64,000 nucleotides of DNA from Rhizobium sp. ARZ01 (GCF_014851675.1 NZ_JACVAE010000005.1:62001-126000), one strand, 5' to 3'; positions 18,597 to 26,838 are shown, counted from the stretch's first letter. A program made the numbers and translations. Notes: a model not told the origin generated them from the letters alone.

Positions 18597-18770
18597 TTAC
18601 AAGCGGTCGTCACCACCGGTGGCGGCTGCATGATCCATATCTCGCTGATCCCTGAGGCCTTGTGCGATGTCAGCGTCCAGCCTTCCCCAGATCGACGGTT
18701 TCTGGGCATCGGGTTTGGGTTTGCGGGACGGTTTGTGTTCGACGATGAACGGTTTGGTCTGCTGACGCAT
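18597..18770 (-). CDS. Small basic protein of unknown function
   Basis: A 57-residue protein, MRQQTKPFIVEHKPSRKPKP followed by PSIWGRLDADIAQGLRDQRD. ATG at 18770 is chosen because GGAGG precedes it by 5 bases; the frame extending further upstream has no such site. It is convergent with ardC. The basic N-terminus and acidic C-terminus suggest a small nucleic-acid-associated protein, but no family is recognised. Confidence 0.55.
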   Translation of the reverse strand: MRQQTKPFIVEHKPSRKPKPDAQKPSIWGRLDADIAQGLRDQRDMDHAAATGGDDRL

Positions 18771-19225
18771 TGATCCTCCAGGCTGCGATTCGCGAGCGCA
18801 ACGATATCGCAATGGGCAAGGTGGGCAAGCGGGCGAGACGAAGCGGAATCCTTGTCCCCGACTGATGGGCCTGATGACAACGGTCGTGGTGGGGCGAGGC
18901 GGCATGACTCATTTGTGGACCGGCGAGCGCAGTGGAACGCCATTGCCATATCCCTTCACGTCAGAGTTTCGGCAACCCATCTGCGGGCTCGATGAGGCAT
19001 GTCTGACCGGAGACCGGCTTCGCCTCGATCGTCTTCCCGCAACGGCAGTTGCAGATTTCTTACCCCGGAGCCGTGCGGTCCCCTCCTCTCCCCCTAACAA
19101 ATCTGCGACTTGCCGCCCTCCATTCCATTCCGGCCTTATCAGGTGCGGTCCGATCGTCTCCGGTCTTTGCGACAGCCATCGAGGCCGCGATGGGCGCGGC
19201 CCGAACAACCAAAAGGAATACGACA
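18771..19225. other. Intergenic leader region upstream of DUF736 gene
   Basis: Apart from short frames there is no recognisable gene. The last about 100 bases are G/C-rich with hairpin potential (GCCGCG/CGCGGC and CCATCG/CGATGG near 19178-19205), resembling the structured leaders of the neighbouring plasmid genes. AAAAGGA before ATG 19226 is the ribosome site. Confidence 0.4.
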
Positions 19226-19534
19226 ATGGCAACCATCGGCACCTTCACCTCCACCGAGAACGGCTTCAACGGCTCCATTCGCACCCTCGCCCTCAACGTC
19301 AAGGCCCGCATCGCCCGGGTCGAGAATCCCTCGGACAAGGGCCCACAGTTCCGCGTCTACGCCGGCAGCGTTGAACTCGGCGCCGCCTGGCAGAAGACCT
19401 CCGAGCAGGGCCGCGACTACCTCTCGGTCAAGCTCGACGATCCGAGCTTCCCGGCTCCGATCTACGCAACGCTCGCCGAGGTCGAAGGCGAGAAGGAAAT
19501 GCAGCTCATCTGGTCCCGCCCGAACCGGGACTAA
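19226..19534 (+). CDS. DUF736 family protein
   Basis: A 102-residue DUF736 protein ([20 protein letters not shown]; then [18 protein letters not shown] and [12 protein letters not shown]). The family is conserved and often multicopy on rhizobial plasmids. It is a small beta-rich protein of unknown biochemical role, often next to antirestriction and partition genes. The start has a good ribosome site (AAAAGGA), and a hairpin follows the stop. Assignment to the family is firm. Confidence 0.92.
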   Translation: MATIGTFTSTENGFNGSIRTLALNVKARIARVENPSDKGPQFRVYAGSVELGAAWQKTSEQGRDYLSVKLDDPSFPAPIYATLAEVEGEKEMQLIWSRPNRD

Positions 19535-19541
19535 GGTTCCC

Positions 19542-19570
19542 AAGAGGCTCCGCCGCCGGCGGGGCCTCTT
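19542..19570 (+). terminator. Hairpin downstream of DUF736 gene
   Basis: Arms 19542-19554 and 19558-19570 are a 13-bp inverted repeat with one G-U-type mismatch and a 3-base loop, 8 bases after the stop codon. The following sequence is pyrimidine-rich but lacks a pure T run, so it is a probable rather than certain intrinsic terminator. Confidence 0.6.
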
Positions 19571-19886
19571 CCTCTGTCGAGAAAGCCAAGCTAGTCCGGC
19601 ATCGAACCAGGACGGGCTTTTTTGGGTGCCATACGGTGAGTGGGGAAGCTGCTCAGAGTGAGCGATCGTACCAAGCGGGCATGCCGGCCTCAAGGATGAG
19701 CGGTACCCCCAATTTCCTCCCGCAGCCTCACGGCTCCCCTGAAATCGGCTCCCCCGCTCTCCGGCGCTGCCGGTCCTGTCGCGATCTCTGACCCCGCCAT
19801 CCCCTTCTCGAAACAGTCTGTCATCTTTCACACGCAGTTATCCGGCCGCTTTCGGCGGCGGAGCCATCATCGGCGCACTCGGCGGG
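19571..19886. other. Junction region before the exporter gene
   Basis: No gene is recognised between the DUF736 terminator and the exporter. The exporter frame stays open back to about 19839 with family-like residues (YPAAFGGGAIIGALGGLIG), but no ATG or GTG occurs in it, so its original start has probably been lost at a junction around 19836. Confidence 0.4.
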
Positions 19887-20609
19887 TTGATCGGGCTTGG
19901 CGGCGCGGAATTCCGTCTGCCGCTGCTCATCGGCGCATTCAATTTCGCGGCTCTCGAGGCAGTGATCCTGAACAAGGCAATGAGCCTTGTCGTCGTGTCT
20001 TCCGCCCTGCCGTTTCGAGCCAGCACGATCCCTTTCAGCCAGATCGCATCGAATTGGCCGATCGTACTGAACCTTCTAGCGGGAAGCCTGATCGGTGCCT
20101 GGTTCGGCGCAGGATGGGCGGCACGGTTGAAATCTGAGACGCTCTACAGGGTGATATCCGTTCTTCTGGTCGCGATCGCCGTGGTGCTGGTGCTTGGCCA
20201 CAGCACCTCGGCGGGGCAACCGCTTCTGACCGGAAACTGGCAGATTGTCGCCGGGATATCCGCCGGCTTTGTGATCGGCATCGTCGCGTCGCTACTGGGC
20301 GTCGCCGGAGGCGAATTGCTCATTCCGACGCTTGTTCTGCTCTTCGGCGCGGACATCGAGCTTGCCGGAAGCCTTTCACTGGCGGTGAGCCTTCCCACAA
20401 TGCTCGTAGGTTTTACCCGCTACAGCCGCGACCAGAGCTTTTCGGTTCTGGGTCGCAACAGGGTGTTCGTCGTCATCATGGCCGCGGGATCGATCGTGGG
20501 GACGGTTGTGGGCGGCCTACTCCTCGGCATCGTCCCGAATTTGGTCCTTCTTCCCGCGCTCGCCGTGATCTTGTTGCTGTCAGCCGTGAAGGTCTGGCGG
20601 CACGGCTGA
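19887..20609 (+). CDS. TauE/SafE-family membrane exporter, probably truncated at the 5' end
   Basis: A 240-residue inner-membrane protein of the TauE/SafE (DUF81) family, which exports sulfite, sulfoacetate or similar anions. Motifs include GGLIGLGGAEFRLPLL, EAVILNKAMSL and the second-repeat GVAGGELLIPTLVLLFG. The TTG at 19887 is the first possible start, but homologous sequence continues upstream to about 19839 with no start codon, so the first membrane helix seems incomplete. It is convergent with the arsenic operon, ending 13 bases before the arsH stop. Whether it works is uncertain. Confidence 0.7.
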   Translation: MIGLGGAEFRLPLLIGAFNFAALEAVILNKAMSLVVVSSALPFRASTIPFSQIASNWPIVLNLLAGSLIGAWFGAGWAARLKSETLYRVISVLLVAIAVVLVLGHSTSAGQPLLTGNWQIVAGISAGFVIGIVASLLGVAGGELLIPTLVLLFGADIELAGSLSLAVSLPTMLVGFTRYSRDQSFSVLGRNRVFVVIMAAGSIVGTVVGGLLLGIVPNLVLLPALAVILLLSAVKVWRHG

Positions 20610-20622
20610 CAGCATTTTATCC

Positions 20623-21333
20623 CTAGATCGACTTGAGGTGGACTCGCTTCTCCAGTTCTGCCGCATTCTCCTTCCGCTCGCTGTAGCGGTCTGTAAGGTG
20701 GGCAGAGGCGTCCCGTGTCAGCAGCGTGAACTTCACCAGTTCCTCGCAGACGTCGACGACGCGGTCGTAATAGGAAGAGGGTTTCATCCTGCCGTCGGAA
20801 TCGAACTCCTGGTAGGCCTTGGCAACGGAAGACTGGTTCGGGATCGTGATCATCCGCATCCAGCGGCCGAGGACGCGCATCTGGTTCAGAGCGTTGAAGG
20901 ACTGGCTGCCACCGGAGACCTCCATGACCGCCAGCGTCTTGCCTTGCGTCGGCCGGATCGACCCGAGCGACAGCGGAATCCAGTCGATCTGTGCTTTCAT
21001 GATGCCCGTCATCGCGCCGTGGCGCTCGGGGCTGACCCACGCCTGACCCTCAGACCATTGCGACAGGTCGCGCAGCTCCTGCACTTTCGGATGGTTGGCC
21101 GGGGCCTCGTCGGGAAGCGGCAATCCTCTCGGATCGAACATGCGCACCTCGCATCCGAGGTGGTCGAGAAGTCGCCTGGCTTCGTGCGCGAGCAACCGGC
21201 TGTAGGACACCTCCCGAAGCGAGCCGTAGAGGATCAGGATGCGCGGCTTATGCGTCGAAAAGGCCGGACGCAACGCGTCGAGATCAGGTTGGCGAAGATG
21301 ACGCTCCTGCAAGGCGGGAAAGGTCTCAGACAA
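20623..21333 (-). CDS. arsH: ArsH, NADPH-dependent flavin reductase of arsenic resistance
   Basis: A 236-residue flavodoxin-fold FMN protein. ArsH enzymes oxidise trivalent organoarsenicals and reduce quinones with NADPH. The motif [20 protein letters not shown] is the FMN-binding P-loop region, followed by [19 protein letters not shown] and [19 protein letters not shown], both characteristic. TTG at 21333 is the chosen start because AGGAGG lies 9 bases upstream; it overlaps the arsC stop by 8 bases. Last gene of the arsenic operon. Confidence 0.93.
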   Translation of the reverse strand: MSETFPALQERHLRQPDLDALRPAFSTHKPRILILYGSLREVSYSRLLAHEARRLLDHLGCEVRMFDPRGLPLPDEAPANHPKVQELRDLSQWSEGQAWVSPERHGAMTGIMKAQIDWIPLSLGSIRPTQGKTLAVMEVSGGSQSFNALNQMRVLGRWMRMITIPNQSSVAKAYQEFDSDGRMKPSSYYDRVVDVCEELVKFTLLTRDASAHLTDRYSERKENAAELEKRVHLKSI

Positions 21334-21748
21334 CGCGCTTGCCCTCCTGATCGAGGACCTGTTCCCCGTCTTCCTTGAAGAAGGCTCCCTTGAAGGCATC
21401 CGGCAGGATGTCGAGGACGACCTCGGAAGGGCGCGCAAGCCTGGTGCCGAGTGGCGTGACAACGAACGGACGGTTGATGAGGATCGGGTCTTTCAGCATG
21501 GCGTCGAGCAGTTGGTCGTCCGTCAGCTTCGGATCATCGAGACTCAGCTCGGCGTATGGCGTACCCTTCTCGCGGATCGCCTGTCGGACGGTCAGCCCAG
21601 CATCGGAGATCATTCTTGCCAACTCGTCGCGCGACGGTGGCGTCTTGAGATACTCGATGACATCAGGTTCGATCCCGGCTGCGCGGATCATCGCCAGCGT
21701 GTTGCGGGACGTGCCACAGGCGGGGTTGTGATAGATGATGGCATCCAT
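21326..21748 (-). CDS. arsC: Glutaredoxin-dependent arsenate reductase ArsC
   Basis: A 140-residue ArsC of the plasmid R773/Grx-linked type. Catalytic Cys11 lies in [13 protein letters not shown]; the downstream arginines in [19 protein letters not shown] match the arsenate-binding positions. It reduces As(V) to As(III). Of two adjacent ATGs, 21748 is preferred because AAAGGA lies about 7 bases before it, whereas 21754 is too close. The operon also encodes an unrelated low-molecular-weight phosphatase-type arsenate reductase. Confidence 0.93.
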   Translation of the reverse strand: MDAIIYHNPACGTSRNTLAMIRAAGIEPDVIEYLKTPPSRDELARMISDAGLTVRQAIREKGTPYAELSLDDPKLTDDQLLDAMLKDPILINRPFVVTPLGTRLARPSEVVLDILPDAFKGAFFKEDGEQVLDQEGKRVV

Positions 21749-21750
21749 TG

Positions 21751-22809
21751 TCATGTCCTTTCGGTAAGGGTGTTCCGGGATACGGCGGGAGCTGCCTCGT
21801 ACCAGCCTTTGGTGCGGTTCACGGCCCAGACGACCGTGAGCATCACGGGAACTTCGATGAGTACGCCGACGACCGTCGCCAGCGCCGCGCCGGACTGGAA
21901 GCCGAACAGGCTGATGGCAGCCGCGACCGCGAGTTCGAAGAAGTTGCTGGCTCCGATCAGTGCTGAAGGCCCGGCGACGCAATGGCGCTCCCCCGACATC
22001 CGGTTCAGGAGATAGGCCAGCCCCGAGTTGAAATAGACCTGAATCAGGATGGGGACGGCCAGCAGCGCGATGATCGTCGGCTGGGCGATGATCTGCTCGC
22101 CCTGGAAGCCAAAGAGGAGAACGAGCGTTGCCAGCAAGGCGACAAGCGAAAGCGGCTGCAGTTTCGCCAGCATGGCGTCTAGCGCCTTCGTCGAGCCGTC
22201 GGCGGTCAGCCGCGCTCTCAGGACCTGCGCGATGATGACGGGGACGACGATGTAGAGGATGACCGACAGAACAAGCGTGTCCCACGGCACGGTGATGGCC
22301 GACAGTCCGAGCAGCAACCCGACGATCGGCGCGAAGGCAACGACCATGATCGCATCGTTGAGGGCCACCTGGGACAGCGTGAACAGCGGCTCGCCGCGCG
22401 TCAGGTTGCTCCAGACGAACACCATCGCTGTACAGGGCGCAGCCGCAAGGATGATCAGGCCAGCGATATAGGAGTCGATCTGGTCGGCCGGCAGATAGGG
22501 ACGAAACAGCCAGCCCACAAACAGCCATCCGAGCAGCGCCATGGAGAACGGCTTGATGGCCCAGTTGATGAACAGGGTCACACCGATGCCACGCCAATAC
22601 GTGCTCACCTGCGCCAACGAACGGAAGTCGATCTTGATGAGCATCGGGATGATCATCAGCCAGATCAGGATGGCGACGGGCAAGTTCACCTTCGCGACCT
22701 CTGCCACGCCGATCACTTGGAAAACGCCGGGCATCAGATGGCCGAGGGCGACGCCGACGACGATGCAGAGAAAAACCCAGATGGTCAGATAGCGTTCGAA
22801 CGTAGACAT
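21751..22809 (-). CDS. acr3: Acr3-family arsenite efflux permease
   Basis: A 352-residue bile/arsenite/riboflavin transporter superfamily protein with about ten membrane helices, starting MSTFERYLTIWVFLCIVVGV. The conserved Cys of Acr3 lies in AAAPCTAMVFVWSNLTRG near residue 140, and VALNDAIMVVAFAPIV follows. It exports arsenite using the proton gradient. The start at 22809 lies immediately after the stop of the upstream arsC-like gene; the longer in-frame reading would overlap that gene. Confidence 0.95.
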   Translation of the reverse strand: MSTFERYLTIWVFLCIVVGVALGHLMPGVFQVIGVAEVAKVNLPVAILIWLMIIPMLIKIDFRSLAQVSTYWRGIGVTLFINWAIKPFSMALLGWLFVGWLFRPYLPADQIDSYIAGLIILAAAPCTAMVFVWSNLTRGEPLFTLSQVALNDAIMVVAFAPIVGLLLGLSAITVPWDTLVLSVILYIVVPVIIAQVLRARLTADGSTKALDAMLAKLQPLSLVALLATLVLLFGFQGEQIIAQPTIIALLAVPILIQVYFNSGLAYLLNRMSGERHCVAGPSALIGASNFFELAVAAAISLFGFQSGAALATVVGVLIEVPVMLTVVWAVNRTKGWYEAAPAVSRNTLTERT

Positions 22810-22810
22810 C

Positions 22811-23338
22811 TCACTCGGCCTTTGCGGACTTGACGGAAGCGCCATCGAGCGAACCGATCTGGCGGACGTGCCGCTCGAGCGCCAGGCGATCGATGGAGGC
22901 CAGAGGCAGATTGATGAAGGCCATGATGCGGTTCTTCAGAAAACGGGCGGCCTGCGCGAAGGCGCGCTGGATTTCGACTTCAGTGCCCACAACTGCAGCG
23001 GGGTCTTCGACACCCCAATGCGCCGTCATCGGATGACCAATCCATACAGGGCAGGCCTCGCCGTGCGCGCTATCACAGACGGTGAAAATGAAATCCATCT
23101 CGGGTGCACCCGGCTCGGCAAAGACGTCCCAACACTTGGAGGAGAAGCCCGTCGCTGGATACCCGAGCGCGTCCAGTTCCTTCAGGGCGTGCGGGTTGAC
23201 TTCGCCCTTGGGCTGGCTGCCCGCGGAGAAGGCCCGGAAACGCCCGCCGCCTTCCTTGTTGAGGATGGATTCGGCGAGAATAGAACGTGCGGAGTTGCCC
23301 GTGCACAAGAAGAGCACGTTGTAAGTCTTATCGGTCAT
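22811..23338 (-). CDS. arsC: Low-molecular-weight phosphatase-type arsenate reductase
   Basis: A 175-residue protein with the LMW tyrosine phosphatase P-loop: Cys12-x5-Arg18 in LFLCTGNSARSILAE. Further cysteines in FTVCDSAHGEACPVWIG, seven residues apart, fit the Cys relay of thioredoxin-linked arsenate reductases. It is a second, unrelated route from arsenate to arsenite in the same operon. It ends one base before the acr3 start. Confidence 0.92.
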   Translation of the reverse strand: MTDKTYNVLFLCTGNSARSILAESILNKEGGGRFRAFSAGSQPKGEVNPHALKELDALGYPATGFSSKCWDVFAEPGAPEMDFIFTVCDSAHGEACPVWIGHPMTAHWGVEDPAAVVGTEVEIQRAFAQAARFLKNRIMAFINLPLASIDRLALERHVRQIGSLDGASVKSAKAE

Positions 23339-23354
23339 GGTCGTTTTTCCGTGG

Positions 23355-23795
23355 TTAGGTCGGAAGTCTGTTGAGTTTCATGATCGTTGCCGATGCCGGG
23401 CAGATGCCCGACAGCTGACGGGTGGCAAGAACGGCGGGCGGCACATCTGCGCGCTCGATCACTGCGAAGCCAAGGCTTTCGAAGAACGGTGCGGCGGAGG
23501 TCGTTGCCAGGAAGACTGCCGAGCTGACATTGACGGTCTTCAGCGTTTCCCTGGTCAGCGATTTTCCAAGCACCTTGCCACGTTGCTCGGGCAAGATGAC
23601 TATCGACCTGAGAAGCACGTCGTTGCCGCACGCCTCGATGCCAGCATAGCCCACCGTGCCCCCATCGAAAGAAACTGCCCTGAAAAACGAGCGCCCAGCG
23701 TCTTCGAGGTCTTCGGTTGGAAGACCGGAAGCCGACAGCGCCTCTTTCAACTCGGGATCGCTTCCCGAGACTGGCTCCAGCATGATGTCGCTCAT
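23355..23795 (-). CDS. arsN2: GNAT acetyltransferase, ArsN2-like
   Basis: A 146-residue GNAT-fold protein. The start at 23795 forms an ATGA overlap with the arsR stop. Motif A is atypical but visible (LLRSIVILPEQRGKVLGKSL), and the C-terminal LSGICPASATIMK matches the signature of the ArsN2 group that accompanies arsenic operons. The substrate of ArsN2 proteins is less clear than that of ArsN1, which acetylates arsinothricin. Position inside the operon supports an arsenic role. Confidence 0.8.
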   Translation of the reverse strand: MSDIMLEPVSGSDPELKEALSASGLPTEDLEDAGRSFFRAVSFDGGTVGYAGIEACGNDVLLRSIVILPEQRGKVLGKSLTRETLKTVNVSSAVFLATTSAAPFFESLGFAVIERADVPPAVLATRQLSGICPASATIMKLNRLPT

Positions 23796-24145
23796 GACAG
23801 CTTCACCTCGGGAGTGCAGCAGGGTGTAAGTTCCGCGATGAGAGGCGCACACAGTTCGGTCGAACCGCCGCAGCAGTCTTTCAGCAGAAAGAGGGTCAGA
23901 TTGCGCAGCCCCTGAAGATCGGCTCGGTAGATGATAGAACGGCTCTGCCGTTCGCTTGTCACGAGGCCGGACCGCGACAGCGTCGCGAGGTGCGCCGACA
24001 TGGTGTTCTGCGGGACATCGAGAAGCCGGGCGAGTTCCCCGGCGGGCACGCCATCAGGCTCGTGCCGGACGAGCAGCCGGAATGTCTCGAGCCTGGTGGT
24101 CTGGGCCAGTGCGGCCAGCGCCGCGATTGCTGTAATGCTATCCAT
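23792..24145 (-). CDS. arsR: ArsR-family arsenite-responsive repressor
   Basis: A 117-residue winged-helix repressor, first gene of the operon. The DNA-recognition helix lies in LLDVPQNTMSAHLATLSRSG (residues about 42 to 61). Cysteines cluster in the C-terminal part (KDCCGGSTELC and TPCCTPE), a likely As(III) site at a non-classical location. The ATG at 24145 overlaps a palindrome and no Shine-Dalgarno precedes it, so the mRNA may be leaderless. Confidence 0.92.
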   Translation of the reverse strand: MDSITAIAALAALAQTTRLETFRLLVRHEPDGVPAGELARLLDVPQNTMSAHLATLSRSGLVTSERQSRSIIYRADLQGLRNLTLFLLKDCCGGSTELCAPLIAELTPCCTPEVKLS

Positions 24146-24179
24146 ATATCCAGACTAATGGATATATTGTTGTTGTCAA
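24144..24179 (-). promoter_or_regulatory. arsR promoter and candidate operator
   Basis: On the minus strand TTGACA (24179-24174) is a good -35 element, followed 16 bases later by TAGTCT (24157-24152) as a weak -10. The 9-bp inverted repeat 24144-24152/24159-24167 (ATATATCCA/TGGATATAT) surrounds the -10 and covers the start codon, the expected place for an ArsR operator. The predicted transcription start falls at or next to the ATG. Confidence 0.6.
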
Positions 24180-24545
24180 CAGGTGGCTGAACCTTTTAAA
24201 CGTCGTCCAAGCCAACGTCTGCTTTCGGGCAGTGGCCAAGCTGGTCTCTACGGCCGACATGGCGGCGCGGAGCAGACGGAGGCTGGCGTCAGTTTTTGGC
24301 CCTAAGCAGATGCCAGACCAAAAGACGTCATGTCTCAATGAGGGCGTGTTCCACGACGGGCTGAGTTACGTGGCTCCGCCATACGGCACGGCCCAATTAC
24401 AGTCGGAGCGAAACAAATATCGCTGCCGAATAGCACTCTCATTTTTACGACGGGCCAAATACTCGGAGTAAGGCATTCCCCGCAAAATGATGGCTTTTTA
24501 GGTGGCAGGGCAGCAGGTCAAGATCAACGCTAGCACCTTGGTGCG
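24180..24545. other. Intergenic region between arsenic operon and small-gene island
   Basis: About 366 bases with only short, non-protein-like frames on both strands; I see no known gene. A small inverted repeat GCACC/GGTGC (24533-24544) lies at the end of the downstream minus-strand gene. Confidence 0.45.
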
Positions 24546-24818
24546 CTAGTTTCCGGTTGGCATTCCCGCGTCCTTTAACAGGGCACTCTCGATATCCGCT
24601 GCGGACACCTGCAGAAACTGGCGGGTGGCGGTGACAGTGGAGATCGCGGGTATCTCGAGATGAGTAGCCACGCGCCTGTAGGCGGAGAAGCTGAGACCTT
24701 CGATAAGCTCCTCGTCAACGACGAGGCGATAAGTCCCGGCTTGCAAAGGCGCTCCAAGGCAACCCAGGACAAACGGATGTTCGAATGTTATTTGCGTCTC
24801 TGTCGTTCTTTCAATCAT
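24546..24818 (-). CDS. Hypothetical protein
   Basis: A 90-residue soluble protein, MIERTTETQITFEHPFVLGC, then QAGTYRLVVDEELIEGLSFS and a C-terminal helix (DIESALLKDAGM). The beta-rich first half followed by YRRVATHLEIP has protein-like composition. It is the last gene on the minus strand of the small-gene island, 23 bases after the 44-residue peptide gene. Function unknown. Confidence 0.65.
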   Translation of the reverse strand: MIERTTETQITFEHPFVLGCLGAPLQAGTYRLVVDEELIEGLSFSAYRRVATHLEIPAISTVTATRQFLQVSAADIESALLKDAGMPTGN

Positions 24819-24841
24819 TTGCGCTATCGACCCGCCCTATT

Positions 24842-24976
24842 TTATCGCGTTGACGTGGGTTGACCCAATGTCGTCGGATTTGGTTGTTCGTACCTGCCTT
24901 GTTCCGGGCGGAAGGCCCAGACCGCAGTGATCGCAGACAGCACAAGCAAAGCAGACATCAGCAATCGGCTAGACAT
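24842..24976 (-). CDS. Small single-span membrane peptide (copy 1)
   Basis: A 44-residue peptide, shorter than most gene callers accept. It starts MSSRLLMSALLVLSAITAVW, one membrane helix, then AFRPEQGRYEQPNPTTLGQP. A second copy at 28565-28699 has the same length and shares MSSRLL, ALLVL, VWAFRPEQG and the ending STR, which shows coding constraint. Its ATG overlaps the last 8 bases of the upstream gene, so it is translationally coupled to it. Function unknown; it may be a membrane partner of the upstream protein. Confidence 0.75.
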   Translation of the reverse strand: MSSRLLMSALLVLSAITAVWAFRPEQGRYEQPNPTTLGQPTSTR

Positions 24977-25403
24977 TGCGGCGCTCCCACACGGCCACGA
25001 CAGTCTTGCTCCCGATCGGCAAAGTACGACGAGGGCTCTTGCTTACTGCTCCGCCTTCGTTCTCCCAAGTTTGTACGTCTGGCTCGTCAGGTTGCCTCGG
25101 CGTCTTGATGCCAGCTCTGCTCAGATTGTGTGGCAAGCCTTGGATGGCATAGCGCGGAAGCGGTGATTTGTAGTGCGCTCTATTGTCAATGGCCTTGCCG
25201 AAATTGCGCTCCAACTGCGCGGTAAGAGCATACGGGGATGTCTCCCCGGCCAGGAACAGCTTCATCACGAGCAATGCGGCGGTGTTGAAAAGCGATTGAT
25301 CTTCGGCGAGAACATTGGCGTCATAGCCCGCGTCGTCCAAAACAGACTGGACCATTTTCATTTCGGAAGGCGAGATGGAAGCATATCTGGGATCGGAAGA
25401 CAT
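24969..25403 (-). CDS. Hypothetical protein, paralogue of the 28681 and 26596 gene products
   Basis: A 144-residue protein, MSSDPRYASISPSEMKMVQS, with the pattern (ILDDAG-like)-x-LLVMKLFLAGETSPYAL-QLERNFG and a C-terminal TWENEGGAV. The same pattern (AVL-x-AGY, FLIRQF-x-GT, LEHR, WENEGGA) occurs in the 100-residue protein at 28681-28983 and, in part, in the 80-residue protein at 26596-26838. It carries the shared hairpin leader (25404-25470) and overlaps the 44-residue peptide gene. Function unknown. Confidence 0.7.
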   Translation of the reverse strand: MSSDPRYASISPSEMKMVQSVLDDAGYDANVLAEDQSLFNTAALLVMKLFLAGETSPYALTAQLERNFGKAIDNRAHYKSPLPRYAIQGLPHNLSRAGIKTPRQPDEPDVQTWENEGGAVSKSPRRTLPIGSKTVVAVWERRNV

Positions 25404-25470
25404 GATGTCCTCCTTTGATTGGGGCCAGGGTAACTAGCCCTCAAACAGTAGCGCCCGTAACATTGCTACC
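25404..25470 (-). promoter_or_regulatory. Shared hairpin leader, copy A
   Basis: The 67 bases before the 144-residue gene contain the two-hairpin leader found five times in 25.4-31 kb: on the minus strand a stem GTAGC/GCTAC enclosing a loop with GTTACGGGC, then TTTGAGGGCTAGTTACCCTG closing on GGCCCC, then AAAGGAGG before the ATG. Similarity to the other copies stops near 25470, so this copy is shorter. Confidence 0.75.
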
Positions 25471-25662
25471 GACAACTGAAGGATGCGCTCCCATCGCACC
25501 AAACGCAAGCGCGTGCAGGTTTCATTCGGACGGGCGGGTATGGCAGCTCATCACCGGCTTGCCCTCTATCGTGAGGTAACGCCAACGATGTCAGGTAGTT
25601 TGCAGCGTGCCACCGCGCTCGGGCCGGGACTGTGTCGGCGTGATCCATACAACAGAGCCAGC

Positions 25663-26235
25663 TTAGGAGCTTCGGCCGACAAGAAAGCCGGAAAGCAAGT
25701 CGATCTGCTCCTGTTGTTTCACGATCAAAGACTTCAGGTCTGTGTCTCTCATTTGGTCGAGCTTGTCGTGCAGCGCCATGATTTCGATCTCCGCTTTCAG
25801 ATTGACTTCGTAGTCATGCGCGGCGTCGGCCCTATCTTTGGCCGCGTATCGGTTCTGGCTCATCATGATGATGGGGGCCTGCACGGCGGCCAGCATCGAA
25901 AGGATAAGATTGAGGAAAATAAACGGGTAAGGGTCAAACGCCCGTGTTGCTGCAATCAGATTTGCGCCAACCCATAGCGCGAGCGCTCCGGCAAAGATGG
26001 AGATGAACGTCCAAGACCCGCCAAATTCAGCCACCTTGTCTGCGAGACGCTGAGCGGTTGTGAGCCTGTCGTCGAAAGATTGGTTCGCATCGCGGGTGAT
26101 TGCTCGACGGGTTACCATACGCCGGAAAATCGCTCGCTCGCGTTCGCTCAGGAGCTCGAAAGGTTTCCCAAGATACCTGTCCGCCGCACTGACAATCGCT
26201 TGCTCTGCGTCTTCGCCATCTATTGCTGTCGACAT
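25663..26235 (-). CDS. DUF1003-family membrane protein
   Basis: A 190-residue DUF1003 protein. After a soluble N-terminus there are two membrane helices (SWTFISIFAGALALWVGANL and PFIFLNLILSMLAAVQAPII), then the family block MMSQNRYAAKDRADAAHDYE and a coiled-coil tail (HDKLDQMRDTDLKSLIVKQQ). The family is widespread and of unknown function, often near stress genes. It has its own apparent promoter space within the island. Confidence 0.9.
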   Translation of the reverse strand: MSTAIDGEDAEQAIVSAADRYLGKPFELLSERERAIFRRMVTRRAITRDANQSFDDRLTTAQRLADKVAEFGGSWTFISIFAGALALWVGANLIAATRAFDPYPFIFLNLILSMLAAVQAPIIMMSQNRYAAKDRADAAHDYEVNLKAEIEIMALHDKLDQMRDTDLKSLIVKQQEQIDLLSGFLVGRSS

Positions 26236-26364
26236 AACACTCCTCCGCGCTGTTGCATGGAGATGCTAGTCCGCCCACCCGAATTTTGGCGAGTCCTAAT
26301 GGATGTCGATTTCGAGGCTGAGGGACCGGCGCGGCCGTACGGAGGTTTCTCTCTTGGCTCAGCG

Positions 26365-26568
26365 CTACCTTTTCGTTGCCTTCTTTTTGGCGGGAGCGGG
26401 CATGGCAATTGGTGCTGACAGGCGGAGTTCCCGCAATTTCTGGCTTTTCCGATCGCGCGCTTGATTTTCCTGCTCGGTGATTTGCATCGAGGCAATCGTC
26501 GTGGGATCGCGCTGTTGCGTTGGTTTGCGTCCCGCTCGGTCGGAATTGTCCTGCATTTGCCAGCTCAT
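26365..26568 (-). CDS. Small basic hypothetical protein
   Basis: A 67-residue hydrophilic protein, MSWQMQDNSDRAGRKPTQQR, then DPTTIASMQITEQENQARDR and a lysine-rich end (PAKKKATKR). GAGGAG precedes the ATG by 6 bases. The charge profile suggests a nucleic-acid-associated or disordered protein. No domain is recognised. Confidence 0.55.
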   Translation of the reverse strand: MSWQMQDNSDRAGRKPTQQRDPTTIASMQITEQENQARDRKSQKLRELRLSAPIAMPAPAKKKATKR

Positions 26569-26595
26569 GTTAGTCTCCTCGTTTGGCCTTCATTC

Positions 26596-26838
26596 TCAGA
26601 ATGAAATCGCATTCTTGTGGATTGGTGCTTGTCGTGGGCGGTGCTCCAGGTTGTAAAGCAGGAACGTGTGGCCAGCCGTTCCAGCTTGGAACTGTCGGAT
26701 CAGGAACCGTGCGGTATCCCTGCGTGCTTTTTGGTCGCCTTCGCTGCTCGACACCTCGAACCCTGCCTGGTTGAGAACCGCTCGCTGCATGCGGGTGTCT
26801 GTCATGGCGAAGTATTGTTGAAACACGAGGGCAGTCAT
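26596..26838 (-). CDS. Hypothetical protein, short member of the 24969/28681 paralogue family
   Basis: An 80-residue protein from ATG 26838 (GGAGGG upstream). MTALVFQQYFAMTDTRMQRA parallels the FPQQYMGTEDIRMMRA of the 28681 gene product, and FLIRQFQAGTAGHTFLLYNL parallels its YLIRQFRCGTTDPSFMLHNL; both end in LEHR. It lacks the C-terminal WENEGGA block and the hairpin leader, so it is a diverged or shortened copy. Function unknown. Confidence 0.7.
   Translation of the reverse strand: MTALVFQQYFAMTDTRMQRAVLNQAGFEVSSSEGDQKARRDTARFLIRQFQAGTAGHTFLLYNLEHRPRQAPIHKNAISF

Noticed and set aside
18865..19374. 169-codon plus-strand frame running into the DUF736 gene
   Set aside because: Overlaps DUF736 in another frame and lacks a ribosome site; Arg/Pro-rich shadow.
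24232..24471. 79-codon plus-strand frame after arsR
   Set aside because: No ribosome site or family; composition not convincing as coding.
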